Below are positions 55,368 through 64,000 of a stretch of DNA of 64,000 nucleotides, one piece after another. Below the pieces are notes generated by a model, which saw nothing but the letters and a program-made list of their open reading frames with translations, was not told the DNA's origin and ran no database searches. The stretch is from Fidelibacterota bacterium. Lineage in GTDB: Bacteria; Fidelibacterota; Marinisomatia; SCGC-AAA003-L08; TS1B11. The DNA lies in NCBI GenBank assembly GCA_004124295.1, contig SCKI01000001.1:62001-126000 (forward strand). Reading direction: 5' to 3'. Positions within the stretch are counted from its first letter, which is position 1. Each line of letters starts with the position of its first letter. The position numbers and the translations under genes were made by a program.

Positions 55368-55763
55368 TCAAAGAATGATGACCAATTCCCCTTTCACCGT
55401 TATTTCTATAAAGGTAATCGCAGAAAAGGCAATGGCATAATCCCTCTTTTCCGTCAAACTGATCTCTTTCCAGTCCTCTGTGAATTCGCTGTATTCATGA
55501 AGTTCTTCAACCACAAAATAATCATTATGTACGGATTTGATAGTGCCATCTAAGCTCGATGAGCTATGGGATGTGATAGTGCTATGTTCCCGCGCCAGGT
55601 GTATCACCACATTTTCGCCCGTGTGCTTCTTAATGATGCCACTTAATCTCGGCGCTGCTTTGTCAAACTGCTCTGCCTCCAGACGATCATAAAAAGCCAT
55701 TGCCAGGACCAGCGCAAGCACGATGAACATTGGTCTTACGATTCGATTTGCCATAGCTTTCAT
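55368..55763 (-). CDS. Small exported protein, unknown
   Basis: 131 aa. An N-terminal hydrophobic segment (MFIVLALVLAMAFYDRLEA) follows a basic leader and is preceded by AGAGAGG. The rest is beta-rich and charged (IIKKHTGENVVIHLAREHST, DYFVVEELHEYSEFTEDWKE, ISLTEKRDYAIAFSAITFIE). It has no cysteine and no recognisable domain. Lower GC than flanking genes. Confidence 0.65.
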   Translation of the reverse strand: MKAMANRIVRPMFIVLALVLAMAFYDRLEAEQFDKAAPRLSGIIKKHTGENVVIHLAREHSTITSHSSSSLDGTIKSVHNDYFVVEELHEYSEFTEDWKEISLTEKRDYAIAFSAITFIEITVKGELVIIL

Positions 55764-55914
55764 TAGGATACCTCTCTTGTTATGCCAATCGGTTGTTCGA
55801 CGGATGATTCGGGTGTTTCCGCGGTACCGGCCGTTCGAAGCCGTATCGAGGGCAAATTAGCCTTCAAGCCCTGATCCGCAAAGCGAAGATCGTTCGCCCC
55901 GGCTCCCGGCACAA

Positions 55915-56517
55915 CTACTGCCGCTTGCCCACCCGGGTCCACATGTCGATCTTGATTTGCACCTCGTTGGCCAGGAAAAAGGGGATGGTGCGATGGACGA
56001 AGTCGTTGCCGACGCCATATTCCAGCCGGTTGACGGTTATGGCGGTCGAGAAACCGATTACCGGATTATCGCCCGACAGCCTGTCGAGACCCTTGAGCAC
56101 AAACGGGAGCTGAATCGTCCGGGTGACCCCTTTCATGGTAAATTCACCGGTGGCGATATAATTTTTCCCGCTTCGCTCTATGCTTGTGCTGATGAATGTG
56201 ATCTCGCGGTAATTCACCGTATCAAAAAAGATGGGCTTCTGGAGATCGGCGTCCCGGCCTTTAATGCCGGTGTTGATGCTGATGACTTGTATCCGCACCT
56301 CTACCGATGAGTTGGTGATGTCATCCTCATTGAGCACAATACGCACGCTGTAGTCGCTGAACTGTCCCCGCACCTTTGACATGCCGCCGGCAATAGAGAT
56401 GGCAAAGCCGAGGGTGGAATGGTTCTTTTCTACTTCGAAAACGATGGTCCCGGCCGAGACCGGTTGAGTCAGCAGTAGAATGGCAACCACTGCTCCTGAA
56501 AATTTATGCCATCTCAT
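55915..56517 (-). CDS. YceI-family periplasmic protein
   Basis: 200 aa with a signal peptide ending QPVSAGT. The lipocalin-like YceI domain shows EVEKNHSTLGFAISIAGG, VRGQFSDYSVRI, DLQKPIFFDTVNYREITFIS and GEFTMKGVTRTIQLPF. YceI proteins bind polyisoprenoids in the periplasm; a role in lipid carrier handling or stress is known only in outline. A good ribosome site (AAAAGGGG) precedes the ATG. Divergent from uvrA. Confidence 0.92.
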   Translation of the reverse strand: MRWHKFSGAVVAILLLTQPVSAGTIVFEVEKNHSTLGFAISIAGGMSKVRGQFSDYSVRIVLNEDDITNSSVEVRIQVISINTGIKGRDADLQKPIFFDTVNYREITFISTSIERSGKNYIATGEFTMKGVTRTIQLPFVLKGLDRLSGDNPVIGFSTAITVNRLEYGVGNDFVHRTIPFFLANEVQIKIDMWTRVGKRQ

Positions 56518-56669
56518 AGTAGACCCCTTTTATGCTGCTCGTGTGAATAATTCTGCGGTAAAATTATAACAATTTGCCCCGTTGCGGGTTGCCGTTTGAA
56601 AAAGTGCCGCATACCTGATACCCGTTTGTGCCTCCTCTCGGACCCGATTTTGCCCGCAGCAGGCGACAT

Positions 56670-59636
56670 ATGCCTACCGTCCCTTCCGGTGCCGGCGGTA
56701 AATTGCGGGTTAACGTGAATGCCTACCATGCAGAGCAGATTCTCGTCAGGGGCGCGCGAGAACACAACCTTAAAAACATCGACATTGACATACCCCGGAA
56801 CCAGCTCGTGGTGATCACCGGCCTGTCGGGATCGGGGAAAAGCTCCTTGGCCTTCGATACCATCTACGCCGAAGGACAACGGCGCTATGTGGAGTCCCTC
56901 TCGGCCTATGCCCGGCAGTTCCTGGGGCTGATGGAAAAGCCCGATGTGGACTACATCGAGGGCCTGTCGCCGGCCATCTCCATTGAGCAGAAATCGACCA
57001 GCCGCAACCCCCGGTCCACTGTCGGCACCATCACCGAAATCTACGATTATCTACGGCTCCTCTACGCCCGCATAGGCGTGCCCCACTGCCACAACTGCGG
57101 CAAACTTGTCCAGCGCCAGACCGTTCAACAGATCGTGGACAATATCCTCGGCTTTCCCGAGGGCACACGCCTGCAGCTGCTGGCTCCGGTGGTCCGGGGC
57201 CGGAAGGGGGAGTACAAGGGGGTGCTGAAGGAAATCCAGAAGGAGGGCTTCATCCGGGTCCGGGTGGATGGCAAGCTGCGGGAGCTCTCCGAAAAGATCA
57301 TCCTGCATAAAAACAAACAGCACAGCATTGATGTGGTGGTGGACCGCCTGATCATGAAGGCCGGCATCAAGGAGCGGCTCACCGATTCGGTGGAACTGGC
57401 CCTGCGGATGGGCTCGGGCCTGATCGTCGTGAACATCACCTCCGGCGGCGGCCGGAGCAAGGGGACCGACCACCTCTTTAACGAACACCTCTCCTGTCCC
57501 GACTGCGAGATCAGCTACGAGGACCCGGAGCCCCGCATGTTCTCCTTCAACTCCCCTTTCGGGGCCTGTCCCGGCTGCGATGGGTTGGGCAGCCAGATGG
57601 AGATTGATGTCGACCTGGTGGTTCCCGACAAAAACAAGAGCCTCATTCAGGGAACGGTGGCCCCCATCGGCGAACAGCCTCGGGGCGGTTGGTACAGTTC
57701 CATGATCAAAAGCCTGGCGGCCCACTACAATTTCAATTTTACGACCCCCTGGAAGAAGCTCAGCGACGAAGTGCAGCGGGCCATACTGCACGGCACGCCC
57801 CCAGGCGAGCAGATCACCATGCAGTACCGCTCCAGCAAATGGAAAGGCGAGTATACCGGCGGCTTCGAAGGGGTGCTTCCCAACCTGAAACGGCGCTATG
57901 GCCAGACCACTTCGCCCGGTATCCGCCAGTGGATTGAGCAGTATATGTCGATCCACGATTGCGCCGAGTGCGCCGGGGCCAGACTGCGCAAGGAAAGCCT
58001 CAGCGTCACGATCGGCGACCGGAATATCGCGCAGTTGACGGGTATGTCCATCCGCGAGCTGCAGGCATTCCTGGATAGCCTGGAGCTGACCAAAACCGAG
58101 CTCAAAATCGCTGTCCAGGCGCTGAAGGAAATCCAGGACCGGCTCGGCTTCCTGGTCAATGTCGGTCTCGATTACCTGACCCTCTCGCGCACGGCCGCCA
58201 CCCTCTCCGGCGGCGAAGGGCAGCGCATCCGGCTGGCCACCCAGGTCGGCAGTCAGCTGGTGGGGGTGCTCTACATTTTAGATGAGCCGTCCATCGGCCT
58301 GCACATGCGCGACAACCGCCGCCTCATCGACACCCTGACCCGTCTCCGGGATATCGGCAACACGGTGCTGGTGGTGGAGCATGACCGGGACACCATTGAA
58401 GCTGCCGACTGGGTCATTGACCTGGGGCCAGGCGCCGGCGAGGCCGGGGGTCTGGTGGTGGCCCAGGGCCCCCCGGCGGTCATCCGCGCAAACAAGGCCT
58501 CCCTAACCGGCCAATATCTGTCGGGCCAGAGGCAGATACCGGTCCCTGAAACCCGCCGGCCGGTGCCGGACAAGTTCCTGGTGCTGGAGGGAGCCCGGGG
58601 CAACAACCTGAAGAACATCACCGTCCATATTCCCCTGGGCCGGTTTGTCTGCGTCACCGGCGTCAGCGGTTCCGGGAAATCGACGCTGATCAACGAGACC
58701 CTGTTCCCCGCTCTGAGCCGGGAATTTTTCTCCAGCAAGAAAAAGCCGCTGCCCTTTGACAGGACCCAGGGGCTGCTCTATCTGGACAAGGTTATTGATA
58801 TCGACCAGACGCCCATCGGCCGCACGCCCCGGTCCAACCCGGCCACTTATACCGGCGTCTTTACCCAGATCAGGGACCTGTTTGCCCAGCTTCCCGAGTC
58901 GAAAATCAGGGGCTACAAGCCGGGGCGCTTCTCCTTTAACGTGAAGGGGGGCCGCTGCGAGGCCTGCCAGGGCGACGGCATTATCAAGATCGAGATGCAC
59001 TTCCTGCCCGATGTCTATGTGCAGTGCGAGGAGTGCCACGGCAAGCGCTACAACCGGGAGACTCTGGAGGTGAATTACAAGGGGCGCAACATCGCCGAAA
59101 TACTGGCCCTGTCCTGCCAGGAAGCGCTGCAGTTCTTCCGCCATATTCCCGGCATCGAGCGCAAACTGTCCACCCTCTGTGATGTGGGGCTGGGCTACAT
59201 TCGGCTCGGGCAGCAGGCCACCACTCTATCCGGCGGCGAGGCCCAGCGGGTCAAGCTTGCCAGTGAGCTTTCCCGGGCCAGCACCGGCCGAACCATCTAC
59301 ATCCTTGATGAGCCCACTACCGGCCTCCACTTTGCCGATGTGGAACTGCTGCTCCAGGTGCTGAACCAGTTGGTGGACAAAGGCAATACGGTGGTCATCA
59401 TTGAGCACAATCTGGACGTGATCAAAACCGCTGACTGGATCATTGACCTGGGGCCGGAGGGGGGCGACGCCGGTGGTATGGTGGTAGCCGAAGGGACGCC
59501 GGAGGAGGTGGCCGGGGAGCCCGCATCGTATACCGGCCAGATACTCGCCGAGACACTCCGCAAACAAAACAGCAAGGCTGTTCCAGCCAAGCGAGCCGGG
59601 CGGGGCCGGAAACGGGCCGCCGTGGCAGCATCATAA
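56670..59636 (+). CDS. uvrA: Excinuclease ABC subunit A
   Basis: 988 aa from the ATG at 56670; a start at 56628 is possible. Two ABC ATPase modules are present: Walker A in [20 protein letters not shown] and [15 protein letters not shown]; signatures [14 protein letters not shown] and [14 protein letters not shown]. The damage-recognition zinc modules include CPGCDGLG and [20 protein letters not shown]. It scans DNA for bulky lesions and loads UvrB. The C-terminus is a basic extension ([15 protein letters not shown]). Confidence 0.97.
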   Translation: MPTVPSGAGGKLRVNVNAYHAEQILVRGAREHNLKNIDIDIPRNQLVVITGLSGSGKSSLAFDTIYAEGQRRYVESLSAYARQFLGLMEKPDVDYIEGLSPAISIEQKSTSRNPRSTVGTITEIYDYLRLLYARIGVPHCHNCGKLVQRQTVQQIVDNILGFPEGTRLQLLAPVVRGRKGEYKGVLKEIQKEGFIRVRVDGKLRELSEKIILHKNKQHSIDVVVDRLIMKAGIKERLTDSVELALRMGSGLIVVNITSGGGRSKGTDHLFNEHLSCPDCEISYEDPEPRMFSFNSPFGACPGCDGLGSQMEIDVDLVVPDKNKSLIQGTVAPIGEQPRGGWYSSMIKSLAAHYNFNFTTPWKKLSDEVQRAILHGTPPGEQITMQYRSSKWKGEYTGGFEGVLPNLKRRYGQTTSPGIRQWIEQYMSIHDCAECAGARLRKESLSVTIGDRNIAQLTGMSIRELQAFLDSLELTKTELKIAVQALKEIQDRLGFLVNVGLDYLTLSRTAATLSGGEGQRIRLATQVGSQLVGVLYILDEPSIGLHMRDNRRLIDTLTRLRDIGNTVLVVEHDRDTIEAADWVIDLGPGAGEAGGLVVAQGPPAVIRANKASLTGQYLSGQRQIPVPETRRPVPDKFLVLEGARGNNLKNITVHIPLGRFVCVTGVSGSGKSTLINETLFPALSREFFSSKKKPLPFDRTQGLLYLDKVIDIDQTPIGRTPRSNPATYTGVFTQIRDLFAQLPESKIRGYKPGRFSFNVKGGRCEACQGDGIIKIEMHFLPDVYVQCEECHGKRYNRETLEVNYKGRNIAEILALSCQEALQFFRHIPGIERKLSTLCDVGLGYIRLGQQATTLSGGEAQRVKLASELSRASTGRTIYILDEPTTGLHFADVELLLQVLNQLVDKGNTVVIIEHNLDVIKTADWIIDLGPEGGDAGGMVVAEGTPEEVAGEPASYTGQILAETLRKQNSKAVPAKRAGRGRKRAAVAAS

Positions 59637-59678
59637 GTTCGTGAATATCACGCCCACTTCAGCAGGAGACCAGCGTTT

Positions 59679-61979
59679 ATGAGGCCCCCGACACCCTACC
59701 CGCTTACACAGCTCAAAAACGAGTACGGCCATTACGAGATCATCCGTGACCTCATCGACCAGTGCATTGACATCATGCTCAACTATCGCCAGAGCGGGCA
59801 CCCGGGCGGCTCCCGGTCCAAGGCTTACATGATGGTGGTCAACACCCTCTCCGGCGCCATGCGCTGGGATATCCGTGAGCCGGGGAAGCCGTTCGCCGAC
59901 CGCCTGGTGCTGGTCGCCGGCCATACTGTCCCACTGGTCTATGCCATGCTGGCGGTCTACAACGAGGCGCTGCGGGTCAAGTACGAGCAGACCAACAATC
60001 CCCAGTTCCTGGTGAAGGATTTCGAGAATCGGGCCCTGGTATGGGAGGACCTGCTCACCGTCAGGCGGCAGGGCGGACTGCCGGGCCATGCGGAAATGGC
60101 CGGCAAGACGCTGTTGCTGAAATTCAACACCGGCCCCAGCGGCCACGGAGCGCCCCCTGCCGCGGGCATGGCCCTGGCTTATAAAATGGCCGGCGTCCCG
60201 GAGGTGAAGGTGTGGGCCTACGATGGCGAAGGGGGCCTCACAGCCGGCGCAACCCACGAGACACGAAACGCCGCCTACGGGCTTGGCCTGACGAACCTCA
60301 ACTACATCGTGGACTGGAATGACTACGGCATTGATAACCGGCCTTTTTCAGCCGTGATCAACGGCACGCCGGTGACCTGGTTCGAACCCTACGGCTTCCA
60401 TGTCGCGGGCACTGTGGAGGGCGAAGATTGGGAAGCCGTCACCAAAGCCTTCATCCTGCTCAACGCTCCCGAGGGAACCACCAAGCCCAAGATGCTCTGG
60501 ACCCGGAACCGCAAGGGCCGGGGCTACGGCGTGTATGACAATCTATCCCACGGCGCTGCCCACAAGGCCAACAGCGAACTGTTCTGGCAAGGCCGCAAGG
60601 AGTTTGCTCTGCGCCACGGGGTGGCCTTTGAAAACCAGGCTGAAGGCCGCCCTGCCGACGACCGCCAGTTCCGGGAAGAGACCGCCTCCCATCTGCGCAC
60701 GGTCATGTCGGTACTGCGCGACAACCAGGGTTTGGTGGACTTTCTGGCCGGCCGCCTGGTGGAGCTGGGCGACGCGGTGCCCGAGACGCTGGAAGGCTAT
60801 ATCCCCGGGGCCAATTTCGGCATCGACAAGCGCACCTTCCGGGAGATCGAGCAGTACCCCGCCGAACTGTTCGTCGAACCGGGGACCAAGGTCCCGAACC
60901 GGGCCGCCCTGGCAAAATTCGGCGCCTGGATCAATAACCTGAGCCGGGAGCGCTGCGGCGTACCCATCTTTATCGCCTGCTCTGCCGACCTGGCCGATTC
61001 CACCAACATCTCCGGCTTCGCCAAGGGCTGGGGGGATGCCGAAGGCTTCGGCTGGTATGAGCGGGACGACAATCCCCAGGGCGCCCTGCTGCCCACGCCC
61101 ATCACGGAATTCGCCAACGCCGGCCTCATGGCGGGACTGGCGACGGTGAACTTTTCGAGAAATCCCTACGAGCGCTACCGGGGCTACATCGGCGCATGCA
61201 GCACCTACGGGTCGTTTTCATATCTGAAGTACGGACCCATGCGGCTGTTCAGCCAACTGGCCCAGGATTCGGAACTGAAGGTGGGCAAGGTGCTCTGGAT
61301 CGCAGGCCATTCGGGTCCCGAAACTGCCGAGGACAGCCGGACCCACTTTGGTATCTTCTCCCCCGGCGTTACGCAGCTTTTCCCGGATGGCAAGGTGCTG
61401 AGCCTGCACCCCTGGGAGCATAACGAAGTTGCCCCTGCCCTGGGCGCCGCCCTGGCCACCGACGTGCCTATCATCGCCCTGCATCTGACCCGGCCCGGCA
61501 TCGTGATACCCAACCGTGAAGCGCTGGGCATGCCTTCCCACCTCGAAGCAGCCCGGGGGGCTTATGTGATGCGCAAATTCGTCGAAGGCGAGGATCCCCT
61601 GGGCACGGTCATCGTGCGCGGTACCAGCTCGACCAACAGCCTGGTGCAGCTGCTGCCCCGCCTGGCTGAAGAAGGGCTGAACCTGAAAGTGGTGGCGGCA
61701 GTGAGCTCCGGGCTGTTTGCCCTGCAGAGCAAAGCCTACCGCGAGCAGGTATTGTCCGATTGGGACTGGGACAACAGCATGATTCTGGCCAACCAGGCCT
61801 ACCGGACCATGTCCAGCTGGATCGGCAGCCGGCGCAACCGTCAATATGCCCTGACGCCCGACTGGGACAACAACTGGCGTACCGGCGGATCGTTGGATGA
61901 GATTGTGGAAGAATCCCATCTCGATCCGGAACACGTCTGGGAGGGTCTGCTGAAGTTCGCCAGGCGCAAGCCGGGCTAA
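59679..61979 (+). CDS. Transketolase-like thiamine diphosphate enzyme
   Basis: 766 aa, longer than standard transketolase (~660). SGHPGGSRSKAYMM and the cofactor region YDGEGGLTAGATHETRNAAY then GLGLTNLNYIVDWNDYGIDN match the TPP half. HFGIFSPGVTQLF, GPETAEDSRTHFGIF and ALHLTRPGIVIPNR give the second half and C-terminal domain. The diphosphate motif reads DGEGG rather than the usual GDGxxxEG, and an unusual acidic insertion lies in the middle (residues ~310-420). It follows uvrA by 42 nt with an AGGAG site. The true substrates are unknown; a two-carbon transfer reaction is expected. Confidence 0.85.
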   Translation: MRPPTPYPLTQLKNEYGHYEIIRDLIDQCIDIMLNYRQSGHPGGSRSKAYMMVVNTLSGAMRWDIREPGKPFADRLVLVAGHTVPLVYAMLAVYNEALRVKYEQTNNPQFLVKDFENRALVWEDLLTVRRQGGLPGHAEMAGKTLLLKFNTGPSGHGAPPAAGMALAYKMAGVPEVKVWAYDGEGGLTAGATHETRNAAYGLGLTNLNYIVDWNDYGIDNRPFSAVINGTPVTWFEPYGFHVAGTVEGEDWEAVTKAFILLNAPEGTTKPKMLWTRNRKGRGYGVYDNLSHGAAHKANSELFWQGRKEFALRHGVAFENQAEGRPADDRQFREETASHLRTVMSVLRDNQGLVDFLAGRLVELGDAVPETLEGYIPGANFGIDKRTFREIEQYPAELFVEPGTKVPNRAALAKFGAWINNLSRERCGVPIFIACSADLADSTNISGFAKGWGDAEGFGWYERDDNPQGALLPTPITEFANAGLMAGLATVNFSRNPYERYRGYIGACSTYGSFSYLKYGPMRLFSQLAQDSELKVGKVLWIAGHSGPETAEDSRTHFGIFSPGVTQLFPDGKVLSLHPWEHNEVAPALGAALATDVPIIALHLTRPGIVIPNREALGMPSHLEAARGAYVMRKFVEGEDPLGTVIVRGTSSTNSLVQLLPRLAEEGLNLKVVAAVSSGLFALQSKAYREQVLSDWDWDNSMILANQAYRTMSSWIGSRRNRQYALTPDWDNNWRTGGSLDEIVEESHLDPEHVWEGLLKFARRKPG

Positions 61980-61992
61980 AGCGGCGCCCCGG

Positions 61993-62979
61993 TCAGCGCA
62001 CCTTTCTCAGCACCGCCTGGACATCTTTTTTCTGCATCAGGCCGCTGGCCGGCAGCCGGCCCAGCAGCGTGCGCCAGTTTTTATCCTGCCTGAATATCTC
62101 CTGGAACAGTTCGTATGAATCCCCCGCCCGGCCCATGTTCACCAGCGCCACGGCAGTCCAGTATTTCATTTCCAGGTTGCCGGGAAACATCTCCATGGCC
62201 AAGCCATATTCTTTCAGCGCCGCCTCGTTATCGCCGTGTTCCACGGCCAGATCGCCCGCATTCATATGTTCATAGGCCCGGTGGACCCGCAGTAGCCGGC
62301 GGAGTTCCTGCAGCGGTTCCGGGTGGTCCTCAACCCGCAACTCCAGAATCACCCCCTGCCACGGCTCTGCTTGCCGCTCCCCGGAGACGATGAGCATGGC
62401 CGCCGATTGACGCCCCCGTATATCGCCGCCTGCGTCCTGTGCCGCTTCCAGGGCAGCCATCATGCGCTCCGCCAATGTTCCGGAGGCGCTTTCATAGGCC
62501 GCGGCCATCCTTGGCCAGACCTGGTCGCTGAGCATAAGGTTGGCCTGCACCGAGTAATTCTCACCCACCTGGTGGCCTGCGGCTACGATGGCTTTGGCGC
62601 CCGTATGGGCGGCCACCCTTCCGCGGGCGTCTATCATGGCCACCTGGCGGACTTCCCGGCCCTCATCGGCCCGGACCAGGCGCTCCAGCGCATCTTCAGC
62701 GGTCACCCCATCGGCCAGCAGCTGCAGGCCGTCGGGTCCATAGTCCACCAGGACAAAGGATTGGGTCGCCACCGCCCCCACGCCGGCCCGGGCCCAGGTA
62801 ACCAGCGATCCTACGGAGAACCAGTGGGACTGGACCGCCACACCGAGCTGGCCCGTGGCCGGGTCCCGGGCGACGATGGAATAGGTGGCCACCGGCCGTT
62901 TCCGGGACGGTTCGCCATCCGCGGCCGCCAGCGGCGGGGCGGTGCTGAGCAGGACGAGACATAATGCGAGGCGCTTCAT
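61993..62979 (-). CDS. DUF1028 family exported protein with TPR tail
   Basis: 328 aa with a signal peptide ending PPLAAADG. The DUF1028 core (Ntn-hydrolase-like fold) is RPVATYSIVARDPATGQLGV, then SVGSLVTWARAGVGAVATQS. Gly/Asp-rich loops (GPDGLQLLADGVTAEDALE, RGRVAAHTGAKAIVA) follow. From about residue 230 helical repeats resemble TPRs (LAVEHGDNEAALKEYGLAME, YWTAVALVNMGRAGDSYELF). Function unproven. Convergent with the transketolase gene. Confidence 0.85.
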   Translation of the reverse strand: MKRLALCLVLLSTAPPLAAADGEPSRKRPVATYSIVARDPATGQLGVAVQSHWFSVGSLVTWARAGVGAVATQSFVLVDYGPDGLQLLADGVTAEDALERLVRADEGREVRQVAMIDARGRVAAHTGAKAIVAAGHQVGENYSVQANLMLSDQVWPRMAAAYESASGTLAERMMAALEAAQDAGGDIRGRQSAAMLIVSGERQAEPWQGVILELRVEDHPEPLQELRRLLRVHRAYEHMNAGDLAVEHGDNEAALKEYGLAMEMFPGNLEMKYWTAVALVNMGRAGDSYELFQEIFRQDKNWRTLLGRLPASGLMQKKDVQAVLRKVR

Positions 62980-63138
62980 GGCGGTTCCTCCCTTATCTAT
63001 TTATAGAGTCTGCGCTAATCTAGGGCCTGGCGCAATTTCCAGCGGGTCAAATTACGCCCGCCCCAGCAGTGTTGATCCGATTTGTGAATCGGGCCTTTGC
63101 TTTGCCCCCTCCGCAGCCAGTGTCTAAATTTGCCGGCC

Positions 63139-63993
63139 ATGCCGGACATCCAGAGCCAGACGAACACTCCCGTAAACCGGGGACAGGTACGCTTCGCCTT
63201 CTCGGCTACCATTATCTCCATGGTGGCCGGCGCCCTGTTAGGCGTACTGATCACGCTCCGGTTGGCCGGCCCGATTGAAGCGAGCGGTGATTTGCCCCGC
63301 TGGACCATTCTGCTTAGCGAAGCCTTTATCCCCCTGCCCCTGTTATGGCTGTTGCGCCGCCGGGGCCTGCCGCTGCTCCGGACCCTGCGCCTGCGAGCGG
63401 TTTCGCCGGTGGTGTTGCGCGACGCACTGATTATAGCATTGGGCGTCACCGTACTCATTGACGAACTGGACCGGCTGGTGGCGCTGCTGTTACCCCTGCC
63501 GTCCAATGTCCAGCAGGGCATGAACTTCCTGCAGTTCAATACACCCTTCGAGGCTCTGTTGATTATTGCCGGGGCAGCGGTTGTCGCCCCTATTGCGGAG
63601 GAGATGGTTTTCCGGGGCTTTTTCCAGGGCCAGCTGGAGCAGGGCCTGAATGACGCCACCCGGGCAGTGCTCTATTCGGCCGGCCTGTTCATGATCCTGC
63701 ACTTCAATCCCTGGTGGGCCATCCAGATTTACACCCTGGGGATGATTTTGGGATATCTGGTCTGGCGGACCGGATCGGTGTGGCCAGCGGTGATATTGCA
63801 CGGGGTCAACAATCTGGCGGCGATCATGTTCGCCAACGGAAATGATGAATCTTTCGCCTGGTACACGCTGGGCGGCCATGTCTCGCCCCTCTGGCTGCTC
63901 GTGGCGGCGCTCATGACCTATGCCGGCTTCCGGTCATTGGCGGCGAACGCGGATCAGGACAAGCAGCAGCCCGGAGAAATCAGCCATGCTTAG
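63139..63993 (+). CDS. CPBP-family intramembrane metalloprotease
   Basis: 284 aa from the ATG at 63139; a TTG at 63097 gives a longer, less likely form. About eight hydrophobic helices. The CPBP catalytic motifs are EEMVFRGFFQGQLEQGL (EExxxR), FMILHFNPWW (FxxxH) and HGVNNLAAIM (HxxxN). These Rce1-like proteases cut substrates within the membrane; targets are unknown. The next frame starts at 63986 inside its end. Confidence 0.93.
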   Translation: MPDIQSQTNTPVNRGQVRFAFSATIISMVAGALLGVLITLRLAGPIEASGDLPRWTILLSEAFIPLPLLWLLRRRGLPLLRTLRLRAVSPVVLRDALIIALGVTVLIDELDRLVALLLPLPSNVQQGMNFLQFNTPFEALLIIAGAAVVAPIAEEMVFRGFFQGQLEQGLNDATRAVLYSAGLFMILHFNPWWAIQIYTLGMILGYLVWRTGSVWPAVILHGVNNLAAIMFANGNDESFAWYTLGGHVSPLWLLVAALMTYAGFRSLAANADQDKQQPGEISHA

Positions 63994-64000
63994 AGCCGAA
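63986..64000 (+). CDS. Possible start of a further gene (5 codons)
   Basis: ATG at 63986-63988 reads MLRAE to the window edge and overlaps the CPBP stop. GGAG at 63972-63975 lies 10 nt upstream, a good ribosome-site distance. The reading frame is too short to identify. Confidence 0.35.

Overview
The window is dense, high-GC bacterial chromosome from a Gram-negative with an LPS outer membrane: it carries an LptD-like assembly protein, a TonB-dependent receptor, lipoproteins and a secreted protease ending in a type IX-secretion-style FNP sorting domain. That tail (PNPFNPITTLRFGLP), the bacterial/archaeal mixture of aminoacyl-tRNA synthetases (short archaeal-type ProRS, alpha2 GlyRS) and the many small secreted proteins suggest an FCB-group lineage, possibly Marinimicrobia/Neomarinimicrobiota-like. 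This placement is inference; no rRNA gene or tRNA is visible.

Layout. 1-4.0 kb (minus): a truncated YwiC-like membrane protein, then a TRAP transporter read as TatT lipoprotein, DctP binding protein and a fused DctQM permease. 4.1-17.98 kb (plus): secreted alpha-helical repeat protein, rarA, lptD, PTS EIIA, hisS, a DUF4258-like/DUF2283 pair, an rRNA methyltransferase, an acyltransferase-like membrane protein, a prolyl oligopeptidase lipoprotein and another lipoprotein. 18.0-25.4 kb is a mosaic: an APC permease broken by an in-frame amber codon, a Fur-controlled iron island (FTR1, Fur, FecA-like receptor) and a low-GC orphan gene. Relics of a second permease and of its neighbour gene lie at the joins. 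25.5-33.9 kb (plus) is housekeeping: proS, a secreted unknown, CusF-SCO fusion, quinone oxidoreductase, topA, glyQS. 34.0-35.9 kb is a lower-GC TPR gene flanked by a 58-bp direct repeat. 35.9-39.6 kb (minus): CDF efflux, tag, purine nucleoside phosphorylase, rlmN. 39.8-46.0 kb (plus): moxR, DUF58, two SDRs, HAD, a membrane protein, dapF, 2-hydroxyacid dehydrogenase. 46.1-50.7 kb (minus): PolB-like exonuclease, XRE regulator, metH with no ordinary start codon. 50.7-54.4 kb is accessory: dispersed repeats, two tandem META-type lipoproteins, a relic C-terminus and a frameshifted S1 protease. 54.4-64 kb: a 54-aa membrane protein, methyltransferase, YceI, uvrA, a transketolase-like enzyme, DUF1028 protein and a CPBP protease.

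How the genes work together. The clearest functional unit is the iron island: a 7-1-7 Fur box sits between a promoter and fur, fur leads into FTR1, and a second, weaker box precedes the FecA-like receptor, giving outer- and inner-membrane ferric iron uptake under one repressor. The TRAP genes form a second unit. Most other genes are housekeeping, joined by 1-20 nt overlaps.

I did not find a clear new multi-gene system. The strongest leads are the amber-interrupted permease with its relic landscape, the repeat-bounded TPR insertion, the apparent ATT start of metH, and the small coupled DUF pair behind hisS.
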